A DNA stretch of 64,000 nucleotides from Caballeronia hypogeia (GCF_001544875.2 NZ_FCOA02000013.1:62001-126000), one strand, 5' to 3'. Counted from the first letter of the stretch, positions 39,279 through 48,565 are shown. The notes: generated by a model from the sequence alone, not told the origin. A program made the numbers and translations.

Positions 39279-41861
39279 CTACGTCCCGCTCTGGGATGCC
39301 CGCGGCGGCGGCGCGTTCGACGCGACGCTCGGCGCCCCCGAGGCCTCGCTCGTCGGATGCTGCGCGGCCTTCGATGGCTCGCCGCGCTGCTCCGCTCCGG
39401 CGTCGCCCGCGGTGTCCGTCGGCGCGCCTTCCTCGCCTTCCGGCGCGCTGTCCGGATTGCCGCCGTTCACGATCACGAAGTTGCGCTGCGGATTGGCGAT
39501 CTCGATGCCGCGCGCCGTAAACTCGTTGAGGATGCGCCGGTTGAATTCGCGCTGCACCGGCCAGCGCGAGCTGTCGCGGCATTGTATCTGGCCGGCGAGC
39601 GTGACGGTGGAACCGTCGACGGCATCGACGCCCCAGAAGCTGAAGTCGGAAAGAATGCCGTTGCGGAACGCTTCGTCCTCGCGCAACGCCGAGCCGATCT
39701 CCTTGAGCGTGGAGATCGCCAGATCGACGTCCTGACCGAGTGCGATCGACACGCGCACCGCCGCGTTGCCGATCCCGCGATTCGTGTTGTTCACCGTCGA
39801 TACGGAACTGAACGGCACCGTGTAGAGCGAGCCGTCGCCGCCGCGCAGACGCACCGTGCGGATCGACAGATACTCGACCGTGCCCGACACGCCCGCGAGC
39901 GTCACCCAGTCGCCGACCTGCATCGCGTTTTCCATCAACAGGAAGATGCCGGTGATCAGATCCTGCACGAGCTTCTGCGAGCCGAAGCCGAGCGCCACGC
40001 CGAAGATGCTCGCGCTCGCGAGCAAGGGCGCGGTGTTCACGCCGATCTCGGAGAGGCCTGTCAGCACGACGACCATCGCGATGACGATGAACAGGCCGGT
40101 GCGCATCATGGGCAGCAGCGTGCGCAGGCGAGCGGCGCGCAGACGCTCGCCGCTCGCGGTCCATTGCTCCAGACGCCGCTCGACGGCGATGTTCGCCCCT
40201 TCCCAGACGAGCACCGCGAACAGCGCCGCGACCGCGATCGTCACGAGCGCCGCCGCGAGCCGGTTGCCGACGCCGCCGGACGTGAAGAAATGAATGATGT
40301 TGACGTGCCACACCTGCAACAGCGCGACGCATGTGACCACGAAGATGATCGTCTGCACGATGCGCCGCAAGGCCGGGTAATAGCGATAGGCGCGGCGGCG
40401 CGCGATGGAGCGGTCGTCGAACTCATCCGCGTCGTTGTCGTGGAAGACGCGGCCGAGCGCGCCGAACGCGACGATCGCCAGCACGCGCGCACCGACCAGG
40501 ACCAGCAGCGACAGGCCCCCCAGGTTGAAGAGCGTCTTGTAGCCGTTCTGCACGTCGAGCGCCCACACGAACCACAGCGCGATGACGAAGAAAATCGCGA
40601 CGCCGGCCCAGACGTCGGCCACCCAGCCGCCGACCACGCGAGCCGAGCGATTGTTCCGGGCGCGCTCGCGGATGCGTTCGGCCACCGGCGTGCGGCACTG
40701 GAAGATGACGAACGCGATCATCAGATGCACGATCAGCAGTACGGCTTTGAGGATGGCGATGCGTGCATCGTCGGAGAGTCCAAGCGGCTCGGCCCCGTTG
40801 GCGATCGCGATGCCCGCGCCGGCGACGCACACCGTGCGCCGCACCCAGCGATGCGTATAGGCCGCGTAGAGGTCGCGCATCTGAAGGAGGCGCAGGCCCG
40901 GCGCACGCGGCGCGAGGAAGAAGCCGCTGCCGATCACGATCGCGCGGCACGCGAGATACACGTCGATCAGCGCACCCGCGACGCGCGCCTCGGGCGTATT
41001 GTCGTCGATGAAAATCGACATCAGCAGTGTCACGACACCGATGAACACGACGAGCGGAATCAGCGCGAGCAGGCCGTGCAGCAGCGCGCTCGGCAGGCGC
41101 TGCAACAGCGTCCAGTGACGCGCGGCATGACGCTGGCCGCGCGCGTCGTCGGCGTGGCGCTCGGCGAGGTGCAGCGCGGTTTCGTCGCCGCTTCGCGCCG
41201 CGGCGTCCTCCGCGCGTGCAGCGGCCTTCTCTTCGCGCACCAGTTCCGGCTGCCGCTCCTCGGCATCGGCGACGCCGCGCGCCGCTATTCTTGCGCGCGG
41301 CTTGCGCAACAGCCGCACGCACAGGAATTCGAGCAGCAGCGCGGGCAAGAGCGACGCCAGCACGGTCCACGCGACATGGCCGATCAGCGCGCGCCCGGCG
41401 TCGGTCGCGGTGCGTTCGCGCCACCACGCGCGCACCGAGCCGAAATCGAGCAGCGCCGCGGTCGAATGGCGCATGCCTGCGCCGATCTGCACGAGCGAGT
41501 GGCTCGCCTGCCGGGACAACTGCGAAGCGAGCCCGTTCGCCGTCAGCGAATGAGCGAGCACGCCGGAGGCACCCGACGCCGGTGCGGCCGCGGCAGCCGA
41601 TGCTCCGCTAGCCGCGCTCGCGGGTTGCGCCGGCGTGGCGAGCGCGCCTGCCGCCGCGATCGCGCGCAGCGTATCCGCGACTTGCGAACGGCGCGCGGGA
41701 TCGTTGAGCACCGCGAGCGCATCGCGCGCCTGTTGCGGCGTCAGCGCGACCGCCTGCGATGCCTGCTGCGCGGCGGCGGTTGCGGCGTAAGTGGATGAAG
41801 AAATTGTCGAGAGAACGCCCGACATGGCGACGAGCAATACAGCAAGCAGAAATTTGCGCAT
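39279..41861 (-). CDS. Large MscS-family mechanosensitive channel (YbiO-like)
   Basis: This 860-residue protein has a signal peptide (1-26), an Ala-rich periplasmic stretch, about 10 further membrane helices and the MscS pore and beta domain. The pore and following part read LLASASIFGVALGFGSQKLV and DLITGIFLLMENAMQVGDWV, then a C-terminal alpha/beta domain (IEIANPQRNFVIVNGG). The size and layout match YbiO/YnaI-type large members that relieve osmotic shock. The C-terminal tail beyond residue 800 is low-complexity. ATG 41861 gives a good signal peptide. Confidence 0.9.
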   Translation of the reverse strand: MRKFLLAVLLVAMSGVLSTISSSTYAATAAAQQASQAVALTPQQARDALAVLNDPARRSQVADTLRAIAAAGALATPAQPASAASGASAAAAAPASGASGVLAHSLTANGLASQLSRQASHSLVQIGAGMRHSTAALLDFGSVRAWWRERTATDAGRALIGHVAWTVLASLLPALLLEFLCVRLLRKPRARIAARGVADAEERQPELVREEKAAARAEDAAARSGDETALHLAERHADDARGQRHAARHWTLLQRLPSALLHGLLALIPLVVFIGVVTLLMSIFIDDNTPEARVAGALIDVYLACRAIVIGSGFFLAPRAPGLRLLQMRDLYAAYTHRWVRRTVCVAGAGIAIANGAEPLGLSDDARIAILKAVLLIVHLMIAFVIFQCRTPVAERIRERARNNRSARVVGGWVADVWAGVAIFFVIALWFVWALDVQNGYKTLFNLGGLSLLVLVGARVLAIVAFGALGRVFHDNDADEFDDRSIARRRAYRYYPALRRIVQTIIFVVTCVALLQVWHVNIIHFFTSGGVGNRLAAALVTIAVAALFAVLVWEGANIAVERRLEQWTASGERLRAARLRTLLPMMRTGLFIVIAMVVVLTGLSEIGVNTAPLLASASIFGVALGFGSQKLVQDLITGIFLLMENAMQVGDWVTLAGVSGTVEYLSIRTVRLRGGDGSLYTVPFSSVSTVNNTNRGIGNAAVRVSIALGQDVDLAISTLKEIGSALREDEAFRNGILSDFSFWGVDAVDGSTVTLAGQIQCRDSSRWPVQREFNRRILNEFTARGIEIANPQRNFVIVNGGNPDSAPEGEEGAPTDTAGDAGAEQRGEPSKAAQHPTSEASGAPSVASNAPPPRASQSGT

Positions 41862-42068
41862 GGGGTCGGATGAAGATCACGGAATTTCGGGGACTCGATG
41901 CGGACGAGGCGAACGACAGATGTTAACGCGATGCCGTTGGCGCGGCAGAAACGCTCCGGAGCGGTCGCACGCGATCGTTTCACGATGTGCAACCAAGATG
42001 CGGCCGCCCGCTTCGGGCCGATTCGATTGCGGTAGCACTAAGCGCTCCCGCTTGAAACACGGGTCGGC

Positions 42069-42998
42069 TCAGGCGGCGCTTGCGGGCTCGCCGCGATCGC
42101 GCGCCACGTCCGGTTCGAAGAACACCCAGCGCACTTGCGGAAACGCGCGCTGCAAATCGTCCTCGATGACATTGATCGCATCGATCATCGCGCGGCCGCT
42201 CGCGTAATCGATCATTTCGGCCTGCACGGCGACGACCACGTGCTTGCCCCATTGCAGCGTGATGAGGCTGATGATGCGCGTGATCTCGGGCCGCGCGCGC
42301 AGACGGGCGTCGATGGCCTTGCGCACTTCCGGGCTCGCGGACTCGCCGACGATCATCGACTTCACTTCGCGCGCCACGAGATACGCGATGACCATCAGCA
42401 GCACGCCGACACCGATCGAACCGGCCGCGTCGTAGGCGGCGTTGCCGGTGATCATCGTCATGAGCACGGCGGCGAAGGCGATCGCGAGACCCATGAGCGC
42501 CGCCACATCCTCGCCCGCCACGACCAGCAATTCCGATTCGCGCGTTTCGCGGAACCATCGCCAGAGGGTCTTGTCGGGCGTGCCCTTGCGAATCTCGCGG
42601 ATCGCGCCCGCGAGCGAAAACGCTTCCAGCACGACGGAAATGCCGAGAATCACGAGCGCCACGATCGGGTTCGACAACGGCTCGTGATGCATCAACCGAT
42701 GCACGCCCTCGTACACCGAAAACGCGCCGCCGACGAAGAACAGCAGCAACGCGACGAGCAGCGCATAGAAGTAGATCTCGCGGCCCGAGCCCAGCGGATG
42801 CAGCGCGTTGGCGGGCGCCTGCGCGCGCTTCAGGCCGAACAGCAGCAGCAACTGATTGCCGCAATCTGCCGTCGAGTGAATGGCTTCGGCGAACATCGAG
42901 CCGGAGCCGGTGAAGGCCGCCGCCCCGAACTTGCAGACGGCGATGCCGAAGTTCGCGGCGAGCGCGTAGAAAATGGCTTTCGGGGATTCTTCCTGCAT
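42069..42998 (-). CDS. Cation diffusion facilitator (CDF) exporter
   Basis: This 309-residue protein has six membrane helices. The metal-site motif HSTADCGNQ (H41, D45) lies in helix 2, and GEDVAALMGLAIAFAAVLMT lies in helix 5. The C-terminal cytosolic domain (VVAVQAEMIDYASGRAMIDA) has the ferredoxin-like fold. It exports Zn2+, Fe2+, Mn2+ or Co2+; the Asp/His pattern differs from classic Zn-CDF (HxxxD in helix 5 is changed to EDVAA). It lies 16 bp after the stop-side of selD, on the same strand as it, so both may be co-transcribed. Confidence 0.85.
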   Translation of the reverse strand: MQEESPKAIFYALAANFGIAVCKFGAAAFTGSGSMFAEAIHSTADCGNQLLLLFGLKRAQAPANALHPLGSGREIYFYALLVALLLFFVGGAFSVYEGVHRLMHHEPLSNPIVALVILGISVVLEAFSLAGAIREIRKGTPDKTLWRWFRETRESELLVVAGEDVAALMGLAIAFAAVLMTMITGNAAYDAAGSIGVGVLLMVIAYLVAREVKSMIVGESASPEVRKAIDARLRARPEITRIISLITLQWGKHVVVAVQAEMIDYASGRAMIDAINVIEDDLQRAFPQVRWVFFEPDVARDRGEPASAA

Positions 42999-43014
42999 GC
43001 CTTTTAATGTTGGA

Positions 43015-44061
43015 TCAAATCACTTCGACACGGCTCGCGCCGTCCACCATTTCGCCGATGATCGCGGCTTCGCTGAAACCATCGGCGCGGAAGATCGCGA
43101 GCACGTCATCGACCGCTTCGGGCGCGCACGAGACCAGCAGGCCGCCGGACGTTTGCGGATCGGTGAGCAAGGCGCGGGCCTCGTCGGATTCCGCGCTCAT
43201 CGCAACGTCCTGACCGTACGCGGCCCAGTTGCGGCCCGACGCGCCCGTGAAAATGCCCGCGCGCACGAATTCGCGAACCTGCGGCAGCCACGGCAGATTG
43301 GCGTAGCGAATGCGCGCGGTGAGCTTCGCGCCGCGCGCCAGTTCCAGGGTGTGACCGAGCAGACCGAAGCCGGTGACGTCGGTGAGCGCGTGCACGCCGT
43401 CGAGTTGCGCGAGATCGGCGCCCGGGCGATTGAGCTTCGTGGTGGCGTCGATCATCGACTTGTAGCCGGCGGCGTCGAGTTTGTCCTTCTTCAGCGCCGC
43501 CGACAGCACGCCGACGCCGAGCGGCTTGCCGAGCACCAGCACGTCGCCGGCACGCGCGGCCGCGTTGCGCTTCACACGCGACGGATGCACGATGCCGAGC
43601 GCCGCGAGCCCGTAGATCGGCTCGACCGAATCGATCGAATGGCCACCCGCAACCGGAATGCCGGCTTCCGCGCAGACCGCTTCGCCGCCCTTCAATACTT
43701 GCGCGATCACGTCATGCGGCAGCACGTTGATCGGCATGCCGACGAGTGCGAGCGCGAGAATAGGCTTGCCGCCCATCGCGTAGACGTCCGAGAGCGCATT
43801 GGTCGCGGCGATGCGGCCGAAGTCGAACGGATCGTCGACGATCGGCATGAAGAAGTCCGTCGTCGCGACGATCGCCTGCTCGTCGTTGAGCTTGTAGACC
43901 GCGGCGTCATCGGCGGTGTCGTTGCCGACGAGAAGGTTCGGGAACGCCTGCATGGGCGCGCTGCGCGCGAGCAGACCTGCAAGCACGCCGGGCGCGATCT
44001 TGCAGCCGCAGCCGCCGCCGTGAGAAAGGCTCGTGAGACGGGGTGAAGTCGTGTCGTTCAT
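43015..44061 (-). CDS. selD: Selenide, water dikinase
   Basis: This 348-residue protein makes selenophosphate from selenide and ATP. The glycine-rich loop SLSHGGGCGCK (11-21) carries catalytic-type C18 and K21, as in E. coli C17/K20; Cys rather than Sec is used. ATP/metal Asp residues lie in LLVGNDTADDAAVYKLND and ATTDFFMPIVDDPFDFG. ATG 44061 matches the family N terminus; an upstream ATG at 44100 overlaps the neighbour's stop. It supplies Se for selenocysteine or 2-selenouridine tRNA; no selU or selAB is in the window. Confidence 0.93.
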   Translation of the reverse strand: MNDTTSPRLTSLSHGGGCGCKIAPGVLAGLLARSAPMQAFPNLLVGNDTADDAAVYKLNDEQAIVATTDFFMPIVDDPFDFGRIAATNALSDVYAMGGKPILALALVGMPINVLPHDVIAQVLKGGEAVCAEAGIPVAGGHSIDSVEPIYGLAALGIVHPSRVKRNAAARAGDVLVLGKPLGVGVLSAALKKDKLDAAGYKSMIDATTKLNRPGADLAQLDGVHALTDVTGFGLLGHTLELARGAKLTARIRYANLPWLPQVREFVRAGIFTGASGRNWAAYGQDVAMSAESDEARALLTDPQTSGGLLVSCAPEAVDDVLAIFRADGFSEAAIIGEMVDGASRVEVI

Positions 44062-44099
44062 GAGAAAAGTGTCGGGCGCTGAGTCGTTCGATACCGGCA

Positions 44100-44675
44100 T
44101 TATCGCGCCTCGGGGCCAACGATGCGTTTGAAGAGACCGGGATAGTCGAGCACGAGGCCGTCTTCATCGACGGCGATATCGGCCGTGAAGCCCGTGTCCA
44201 GCCCTTCGTAGCGATAGCGATGATTCGGTTCGATGCACGTGTACGCCTGCTCCACCGCGCTCACGCTCAGCTCGGGCACGCGCACATAGACCACGCGGAT
44301 CACACGCCTCTCGCCGCGTTCGAGCTTCAGCCGGCGAATGGGCAGTGTGTTGGTGAAAGGCGTCGCGGTGAGGTCCACGTCGATGCAGCCGCGCAGCGTT
44401 TCCCGCGGCGCGCCGTCCGCATCGCTCCAGGCGTGCGCGTCGCCATTGTTGCCGTCGCGGCGATGCAGATCGAGCGTCGCGCCGCCGGCGAGTTTAAGCG
44501 CGAGCCGCGTGACCTGCCAGCGCGCGTTGCATTCGATTCGGTAGATCAGACCGAAGGCATGCGCTTCATTCTCGCCGACCACCGCGCTCTCGATCACGAT
44601 GTTGTCGGGCCTCTCGTTCAGGACGAGATGCTCGAGCCCCGTGCCGTCCTGCTGGGTCCATCGCGCCGCTTTCAT
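44100..44675 (-). CDS. Putative glycolipid-binding domain protein (DUF1089 type)
   Basis: This 191-residue protein starts MKAARWTQQDGTGLEHLVLN, with family segments GLIYRIECNARWQVTRLAL, LRGCIDVDLTATPFTNTLPI and a C-terminal VDEDGLVLDYPGLFKRI. This is the putative glycolipid-binding fold, a beta barrel without proven role. No signal peptide is seen. ATG 44675 follows GAGAGG. It is upstream of selD on the same strand, with 38 bp between its stop and the selD start, so it may be in one operon with selD and the CDF gene. Confidence 0.8.
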   Translation of the reverse strand: MKAARWTQQDGTGLEHLVLNERPDNIVIESAVVGENEAHAFGLIYRIECNARWQVTRLALKLAGGATLDLHRRDGNNGDAHAWSDADGAPRETLRGCIDVDLTATPFTNTLPIRRLKLERGERRVIRVVYVRVPELSVSAVEQAYTCIEPNHRYRYEGLDTGFTADIAVDEDGLVLDYPGLFKRIVGPEAR

Positions 44676-44908
44676 CGCGCACCTCTCGGGCGTGAGTTGT
44701 GTGCGTGAAGGATACAACGCGCGCCGCAATGCTTTCGATCGGCATTCGAAACCCGCGATTCACTCGACGTCACAAAACGTCACAGGGTATACTCCGCGCC
44801 ATCCCTGCGCAGGCGCGCGCACCGCATTGCACTTTCAGCGCCATTCACGCGATCCGTGCCCCGGCGATCCGCGCTCTGCCCCGAACGCTTCTTTTCATCG
44901 CCCATCGC

Positions 44909-45331
44909 ATGAAGAACATTCTTTCTCCCGCCTTGTGCGCCCTCGCGCTATCCGCCTCGATGTTTCAACTCGTCGCGGCGCAGGAAGCGCCGGATATGCC
45001 GGAAGACTATGCGTACCTGACGAAGCTCCGCGTGCCGGACGCCGTCGTGCAATGCGTCGCCGCTTTCGACCGCTGGGTTGAGAACGCGCCGAAGTACGAC
45101 ACGCTCATCGTGCCCGACCGGCGCGTGCTGGCCGCGAAGATCGACGACGATACTGCGATCTTCAGTGTCGGAAACCCGATTCCGGTGGACAAGGTCATCG
45201 TGATGCGCGCGTTCGCGAAGTCGCGCGGCAAGGCGCAATGGACCCGTGTGGACAGCCGTTGCGGAGTGCGCGACGGTCAGGTGGTCGGCGTGTCGCTCAC
45301 GCCGAATCTCAAGCCGAAGATCGTTCGTTGA
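44909..45331 (+). CDS. Secreted hypothetical protein (140 aa)
   Basis: This 140-residue protein has a signal peptide (about 1-24, FQLVAAQ) and a mature domain with LRVPDAVVQCVAAFDRWVEN and DSRCGVRDGQVVGVSLTP. The two cysteines could form a disulfide. A similar secreted protein is common in Burkholderia genomes but I cannot give it a sure function. ATG 44909 gives a proper signal; the frame open from 44699 is not used. It is convergent with the Rrf2 gene (4 bp between stops). Confidence 0.65.
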   Translation: MKNILSPALCALALSASMFQLVAAQEAPDMPEDYAYLTKLRVPDAVVQCVAAFDRWVENAPKYDTLIVPDRRVLAAKIDDDTAIFSVGNPIPVDKVIVMRAFAKSRGKAQWTRVDSRCGVRDGQVVGVSLTPNLKPKIVR

Positions 45332-45335
45332 CGCT

Positions 45336-45860
45336 TCAGCTTCTTGCCGTGCGCCGCTGACTGGTGCGTTCGTCGAGCCATTTGACGACCTGTGGCCCGA
45401 AGGTGCGCGGCGCCTTCGCGTGCATGCGGCCGGCGAGATCCGCCAGCCGGTCCGCGGCGAGCGCCTCGCGCATGCGCTTCTCGGCGTTCTTCATCACCGC
45501 GTGAACGGCACAGACGCCGCTGGTCGCCCACGGCGGCGCGTCCTCGCCGAACACCGCGCAGCGCGCGCGAATCTCCCTGCAATCGAAGAGCGGCTTGTCG
45601 CCGTCGATCGCGTCGACGACATCGAGCACGCTGATCTCGCTCGACGGCCGCGCCAGCGCAAAGCCGCCGCGCGCGCCCTCGGTCGCGACGACGAGCCCCG
45701 CCTTGTGCAGCTTCGTGAAGAGCTTCGCGACATATTCCGCCGGCACGCCCTGCAATTCCGCGAGATCGCGTACGCTGGCCTCGCGAACGCCGTGCGGCGG
45801 CTCCGCGAGATAAAGCATGCAGTGCAGCGCGTACTCCACGCCCGTGCTGATGTGAGACAT
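45336..45860 (-). CDS. Rrf2-family transcriptional regulator
   Basis: This 174-residue protein has the Rrf2 winged helix: GVEYALHCMLYLAEPPHGVR, VRDLAELQGVPAEYVAKLFT and ARGGFALARPSSEISVLDVV. Three cysteines in the C-terminal region (FDCREIRARCAVF and GVCAVH) are spaced like the iron-sulfur or redox Cys of NsrR/IscR-type members, so it may sense NO, peroxide or Fe-S status. ATG 45860 is the natural start. Targets are unknown; no obvious palindrome was found in its short promoter region. Confidence 0.85.
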   Translation of the reverse strand: MSHISTGVEYALHCMLYLAEPPHGVREASVRDLAELQGVPAEYVAKLFTKLHKAGLVVATEGARGGFALARPSSEISVLDVVDAIDGDKPLFDCREIRARCAVFGEDAPPWATSGVCAVHAVMKNAEKRMREALAADRLADLAGRMHAKAPRTFGPQVVKWLDERTSQRRTARS

Positions 45861-46055
45861 ATTAACTCCGACTTTCTGAATCGTAGTTCAGGATAACGCG
45901 TCGCACGTCCGCGCGCAACGACTGCGCGGGCGCGGACATGCCTTTACAGACGGCCGTCGCAAATATTTCAGATTACACGTTTGCTTACAAACGAACACGG
46001 CTTGTCATTTTGCGGTCCGCTACATTGGTCTCCATGGATTCACACGGAGAAACTC

Positions 46056-46175
46056 ATGAAGAGACTAGCGATCCTTGCAGCGTTGGGCGTGTTGCTGAGT
46101 AGCGCGCTATCGGGCTGCATCGTCGTGCCGGACGGTGGCGGATGGCACCATCATCACGACTACTACCGCGACTGA
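46056..46175 (+). CDS. Tiny lipoprotein with His/Tyr tail (39 aa)
   Basis: This 39-residue protein has an N-terminal lipoprotein signal with lipobox LSGC (Cys at 20). The mature part of about 20 residues contains four His in a row and DYYRD. GGAGA precedes ATG 46056. Such tiny lipoproteins with metal-binding-like tails are frequent in Burkholderiaceae; function is unknown. It lies 91 bp upstream of another His/Tyr-rich secreted protein on the same strand. Confidence 0.6.
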   Translation: MKRLAILAALGVLLSSALSGCIVVPDGGGWHHHHDYYRD

Positions 46176-46266
46176 AGCCGTGTCCGGGTTCCATTGGATC
46201 ACAATGAAACTGCTACTCGCTGAATCGCGGTTTCACGTGCAAGCATACGAAGAAGGAGCCAACATC

Positions 46267-46500
46267 ATGATGAACAAGACGAAGAAGAGCCTGCTGATCG
46301 CTTCCCTTGCCGCTGCGCTGGGCATGGGTCTGATGAACGCCGCTTCGGCGGACGAGCATCACTACGCGCCCGCGCCGCACCACGTCACAGTGGGCTGGCA
46401 TGGCGACCGCTACTGGGACGGACATCGCTACTGGGAGCGCCAGGAATGGGAGCGTCATCATCACCATGTCGCGCCCCCGCCTCCGCATCGTTACTACTAA
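46267..46500 (+). CDS. Small periplasmic His/Tyr/Trp-rich protein (77 aa)
   Basis: This 77-residue protein has a signal peptide (about 1-28, MNAASA-DE) and a mature part of about 49 residues rich in His, Trp and Tyr: HHYAPAPHHVTVGWHGDRYW, YWERQEWERHHHHVAP and HRYY. The composition suggests metal binding or surface adhesion. AAGGAGC lies upstream. ATG 46267 or the next codon ATG 46270 can start it. A strong terminator follows. Confidence 0.65.
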   Translation: MMNKTKKSLLIASLAAALGMGLMNAASADEHHYAPAPHHVTVGWHGDRYWDGHRYWERQEWERHHHHVAPPPPHRYY

Positions 46501-46516
46501 GGGTGATCGCGCATGA

Positions 46517-46551
46517 AAAAGCCGCAGCGGCGAGATACCGCTGCGGCTTTT
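46517..46551. terminator. Strong bidirectional terminator
   Basis: AAAAGCCGCAGCGG (46517-46530) and CCGCTGCGGCTTTT (46538-46551) form a 14-bp stem with T-runs on both sides. It ends the rightward His-rich gene and the leftward anti-sigma gene. Confidence 0.92.
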
Positions 46552-46566
46552 TTTTCGACTCGCACT

Positions 46567-47361
46567 TCACCAGCTCTTCGGATCGCCGCCGAGCTCCTTG
46601 CATGTGTCATAGGCGATCGCCTGCAGTTTGGCCTCGCCGATCTGCCCCGACAGCGCATAGCCGACACGATCCCACGCCCAGTAAAACGTCGTGCGCGAGC
46701 CGTCGCGCAGCGTGCGGATCTTCGTGTCGTTGCCGCGAATCGTGGCCGTGGTCATGTAGAGCGTGAGACGCTCGCCGGCCGCGTTCTGATACATGAACTG
46801 CGCGGCGGGCCCCTCCTCGTCCGGCAGCAGACGCCCGCCGACGAGCTGAAAGCCATATTCGGTCAGCGAAGGAATCGTGACCGCGCGATTCAGCCGCTTC
46901 GACAGCCACGTGACGAGATGATCCTGCTGCGACGCCGCCACCTCCACCGCGTGCCGCTGCTCGGGCGCAAACACGGCATAGGCGATATCCGCACGCTCCG
47001 CGAAGCGCGGCTTCGAATCGCCGAGCGCGGGCAGCAGCATGTGCATCAGAAAACCGCACGCGATGCCGACCACCAGAAAACACGCCGCGATCAGCCAGCG
47101 CTCGCGGGGGCGCGGCTTGAGCCGGATGATCTGCGGCCCGCTCTGATCGGCGAACAGCGCGCGCAGCGCATTGTCCTGCGCGCGATAAGCGGCGACGGTC
47201 GCCTCGCTCGCGGCGTCGCCGGCGATGCACGCGGCCACGGCGTCGCGTTCGTCGCCGTGCAATTCGTCGTCGACCCAGGCGGACAGCGCCTGCAGATCGC
47301 GATCGGGCTTCGGCGGTCCCATACGGTCGCCGCCTTCGGATGGACGGTCCTGGTTCGTCAT
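46567..47361 (-). CDS. Anti-sigma factor, single-pass membrane protein
   Basis: This 264-residue protein has a cytosolic N-terminal ZAS-like part (LQALSAWVDDELHGDERDAV), one membrane helix (WLIAACFLVVGIACGFLMHM, about 90-110) and a periplasmic C-terminal domain. The ATG overlaps the sigma gene stop (ATGA at 47358-47361), typical of ECF sigma/anti-sigma pairs. It probably holds the sigma factor inactive until an envelope signal. No HxxxCxxC zinc motif is seen. The downstream terminator at 46517 ends this operon. Confidence 0.8.
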   Translation of the reverse strand: MTNQDRPSEGGDRMGPPKPDRDLQALSAWVDDELHGDERDAVAACIAGDAASEATVAAYRAQDNALRALFADQSGPQIIRLKPRPRERWLIAACFLVVGIACGFLMHMLLPALGDSKPRFAERADIAYAVFAPEQRHAVEVAASQQDHLVTWLSKRLNRAVTIPSLTEYGFQLVGGRLLPDEEGPAAQFMYQNAAGERLTLYMTTATIRGNDTKIRTLRDGSRTTFYWAWDRVGYALSGQIGEAKLQAIAYDTCKELGGDPKSW

Positions 47362-47888
47362 GAGCGGCTCACCACTTTCAGCGAGGACGTCGGCGACGCC
47401 TTGCTGCGGCCCGGTTCCTCGCCGAGCAGAACGCGCATGTGTTCGCGCGCTCGCGAGAGGCGCGACATCACGGTTCCGGTCGGCACGTTCAACACCACGG
47501 AAGCCTCCTGATAACTCATTTCCTCGACGCACACGAGCAGCATCACTTCGCGCTGCTCGACGGGCAGGCAATACAGGGCGCGCTGGACGTCGCGCAGCAC
47601 GAGCCCGTCCACTTCGCCGCGCGGCGCGGCCATTTGCCGCCAGGGCGCGGTTTCGTCGTCGACGGCGATATCGCGCCGGCCACGCAACTGATCGATATAC
47701 AGGTTGCGCATGATCGTGAACAGCCACGCCCGCAGATTCGTGCCGGCGTGGAACGACTTCGCGCGATTGAGCGCGCGTTCGGTCGCGTCCTGCACGAGAT
47801 CGTCGGCCCATGCGCGATCGCCCGTCAGCGCGCGCGCGTAGCGGCGCAACTGCGGCAGATGCGCGAGAAGATCGCCCTCGAAGCTCAC
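47358..47888 (-). CDS. ECF-type RNA polymerase sigma factor
   Basis: This 176-residue protein has sigma region 2 (ARALTGDRAWADDLVQDATE, then LRAWLFTIMRNLYIDQLRG) and region 4 (LYCLPVEQREVMLLVCVEEM, with SYQEASVVLNVPTGTVMSRL). GTG 47888 gives VSFEGDLLAHLPQLRRYARA as N terminus, usual for the family; a GTG at 47999 is possible but adds a basic leader. It belongs with the anti-sigma gene (4-bp overlap). A small lipoprotein and a COG4315-like protein lie upstream on the same strand and may be its targets. Confidence 0.82.
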   Translation of the reverse strand: MSFEGDLLAHLPQLRRYARALTGDRAWADDLVQDATERALNRAKSFHAGTNLRAWLFTIMRNLYIDQLRGRRDIAVDDETAPWRQMAAPRGEVDGLVLRDVQRALYCLPVEQREVMLLVCVEEMSYQEASVVLNVPTGTVMSRLSRAREHMRVLLGEEPGRSKASPTSSLKVVSRS

Positions 47889-47943
47889 GGCGTGGCGTCC
47901 ATTCGCGGCATGAGCGGGACCAAAGCGTGTGCGGCGTCCACCA

Positions 47944-48084
47944 TCAGTAGCTGCCTCCGCCGGCAGGCGCACTCGGTCCGCCCGATGAATTCGGCGCACT
48001 TTGCGTGCCGCTCGCGCAACCCGCCGCGCCCAGCGCCAGACCGAGCGCGATCAGGAGCGCCGTCACCCCGATCGATCGTTTCAT
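47944..48084 (-). CDS. Tiny lipoprotein (46 aa)
   Basis: This 46-residue protein has the signal MKRSIGVTALLIALGLALGA and lipobox GAAGC (Cys at 23), then a Ser/Gly/Pro-rich tail. It starts at ATG 48084 and lies 55 bp before the sigma factor start, on the same strand. It could be transcribed from a promoter that the ECF sigma recognises. No function is known. Confidence 0.6.
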   Translation of the reverse strand: MKRSIGVTALLIALGLALGAAGCASGTQSAPNSSGGPSAPAGGGSY

Positions 48085-48184
48085 GATCGTTACCCGTTTC
48101 CTGATTGACTGACGGGCGCGCCGGTTTATTCCCCGCGCGTCCGCCATGTTCCGGAGTATGCGTCCGGCCCGGAAGATGCGACGC

Positions 48185-48565
48185 TCAGGGCTTCACGGCG
48201 TGCCAGACATCGTGGAAGTTGTCCCCGTTTTTGTCGCCGGGCTTGGTGTCCTTCGAAAAGCGATACACGCGTTTGCCGTCGTAGGCCCATTGCTTGCCGC
48301 CGTCCGCGGCTTCCATGGTCCATTTGCCGCTCGGGGTATCGGAAGCGCCTGCCATCGCCGCAGGCCAGGCTTTCGCGCAGCCGCCGGTGCAGGCGCTCGG
48401 GCCGCCTTTCGTGTCCTTGTCGAAGGTATAGAGCGTCATGCCGTTTTCATCGACGAACATGCCGTTCGACTCTTTCGGCGCGGCGGCATACGCGCTCGAT
48501 GCGAGCGCTGCGAAAGCGGTGGCGACGGTTGCGGCCGCGGCGAACATCTGGATGCGCTTCTTCAT
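48185..48565 (-). CDS. Secreted COG4315-like repeat protein
   Basis: This 126-residue protein has a signal peptide (about 1-27, SSAYAAAP) and two copies of a short repeat, MFVDENGMTLYTFDKDTKGG and WAYDGKRVYRFSKDTKPGDK, with a CTGGCAKAWP segment between. This is the secreted lipoprotein/repeat family COG4315, of unknown role, often found beside ECF sigma operons. GGAAG precedes ATG 48565. It is the first gene of the sigma cluster on this strand. Confidence 0.85.
   Translation of the reverse strand: MKKRIQMFAAAATVATAFAALASSAYAAAPKESNGMFVDENGMTLYTFDKDTKGGPSACTGGCAKAWPAAMAGASDTPSGKWTMEAADGGKQWAYDGKRVYRFSKDTKPGDKNGDNFHDVWHAVKP

Noticed and set aside
39357..41798. Plus-strand open frame of 813 codons over the MscS gene
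   Set aside because: It mirrors a well-supported MscS channel; the translated product is Arg/Asp/His-rich with no known domain.
41952..41963. Palindrome CGCTCCGGAGCG between mscS and the CDF gene
   Set aside because: It is short and GC-rich; such sequences are frequent by chance in this DNA, and nothing else supports a regulatory role.
43998..44017. Possible selenocysteine in SelD (as in some SelD proteins)
   Set aside because: The catalytic position is encoded by a normal Cys codon in SHGGGCGCK, and no in-frame TGA is present.
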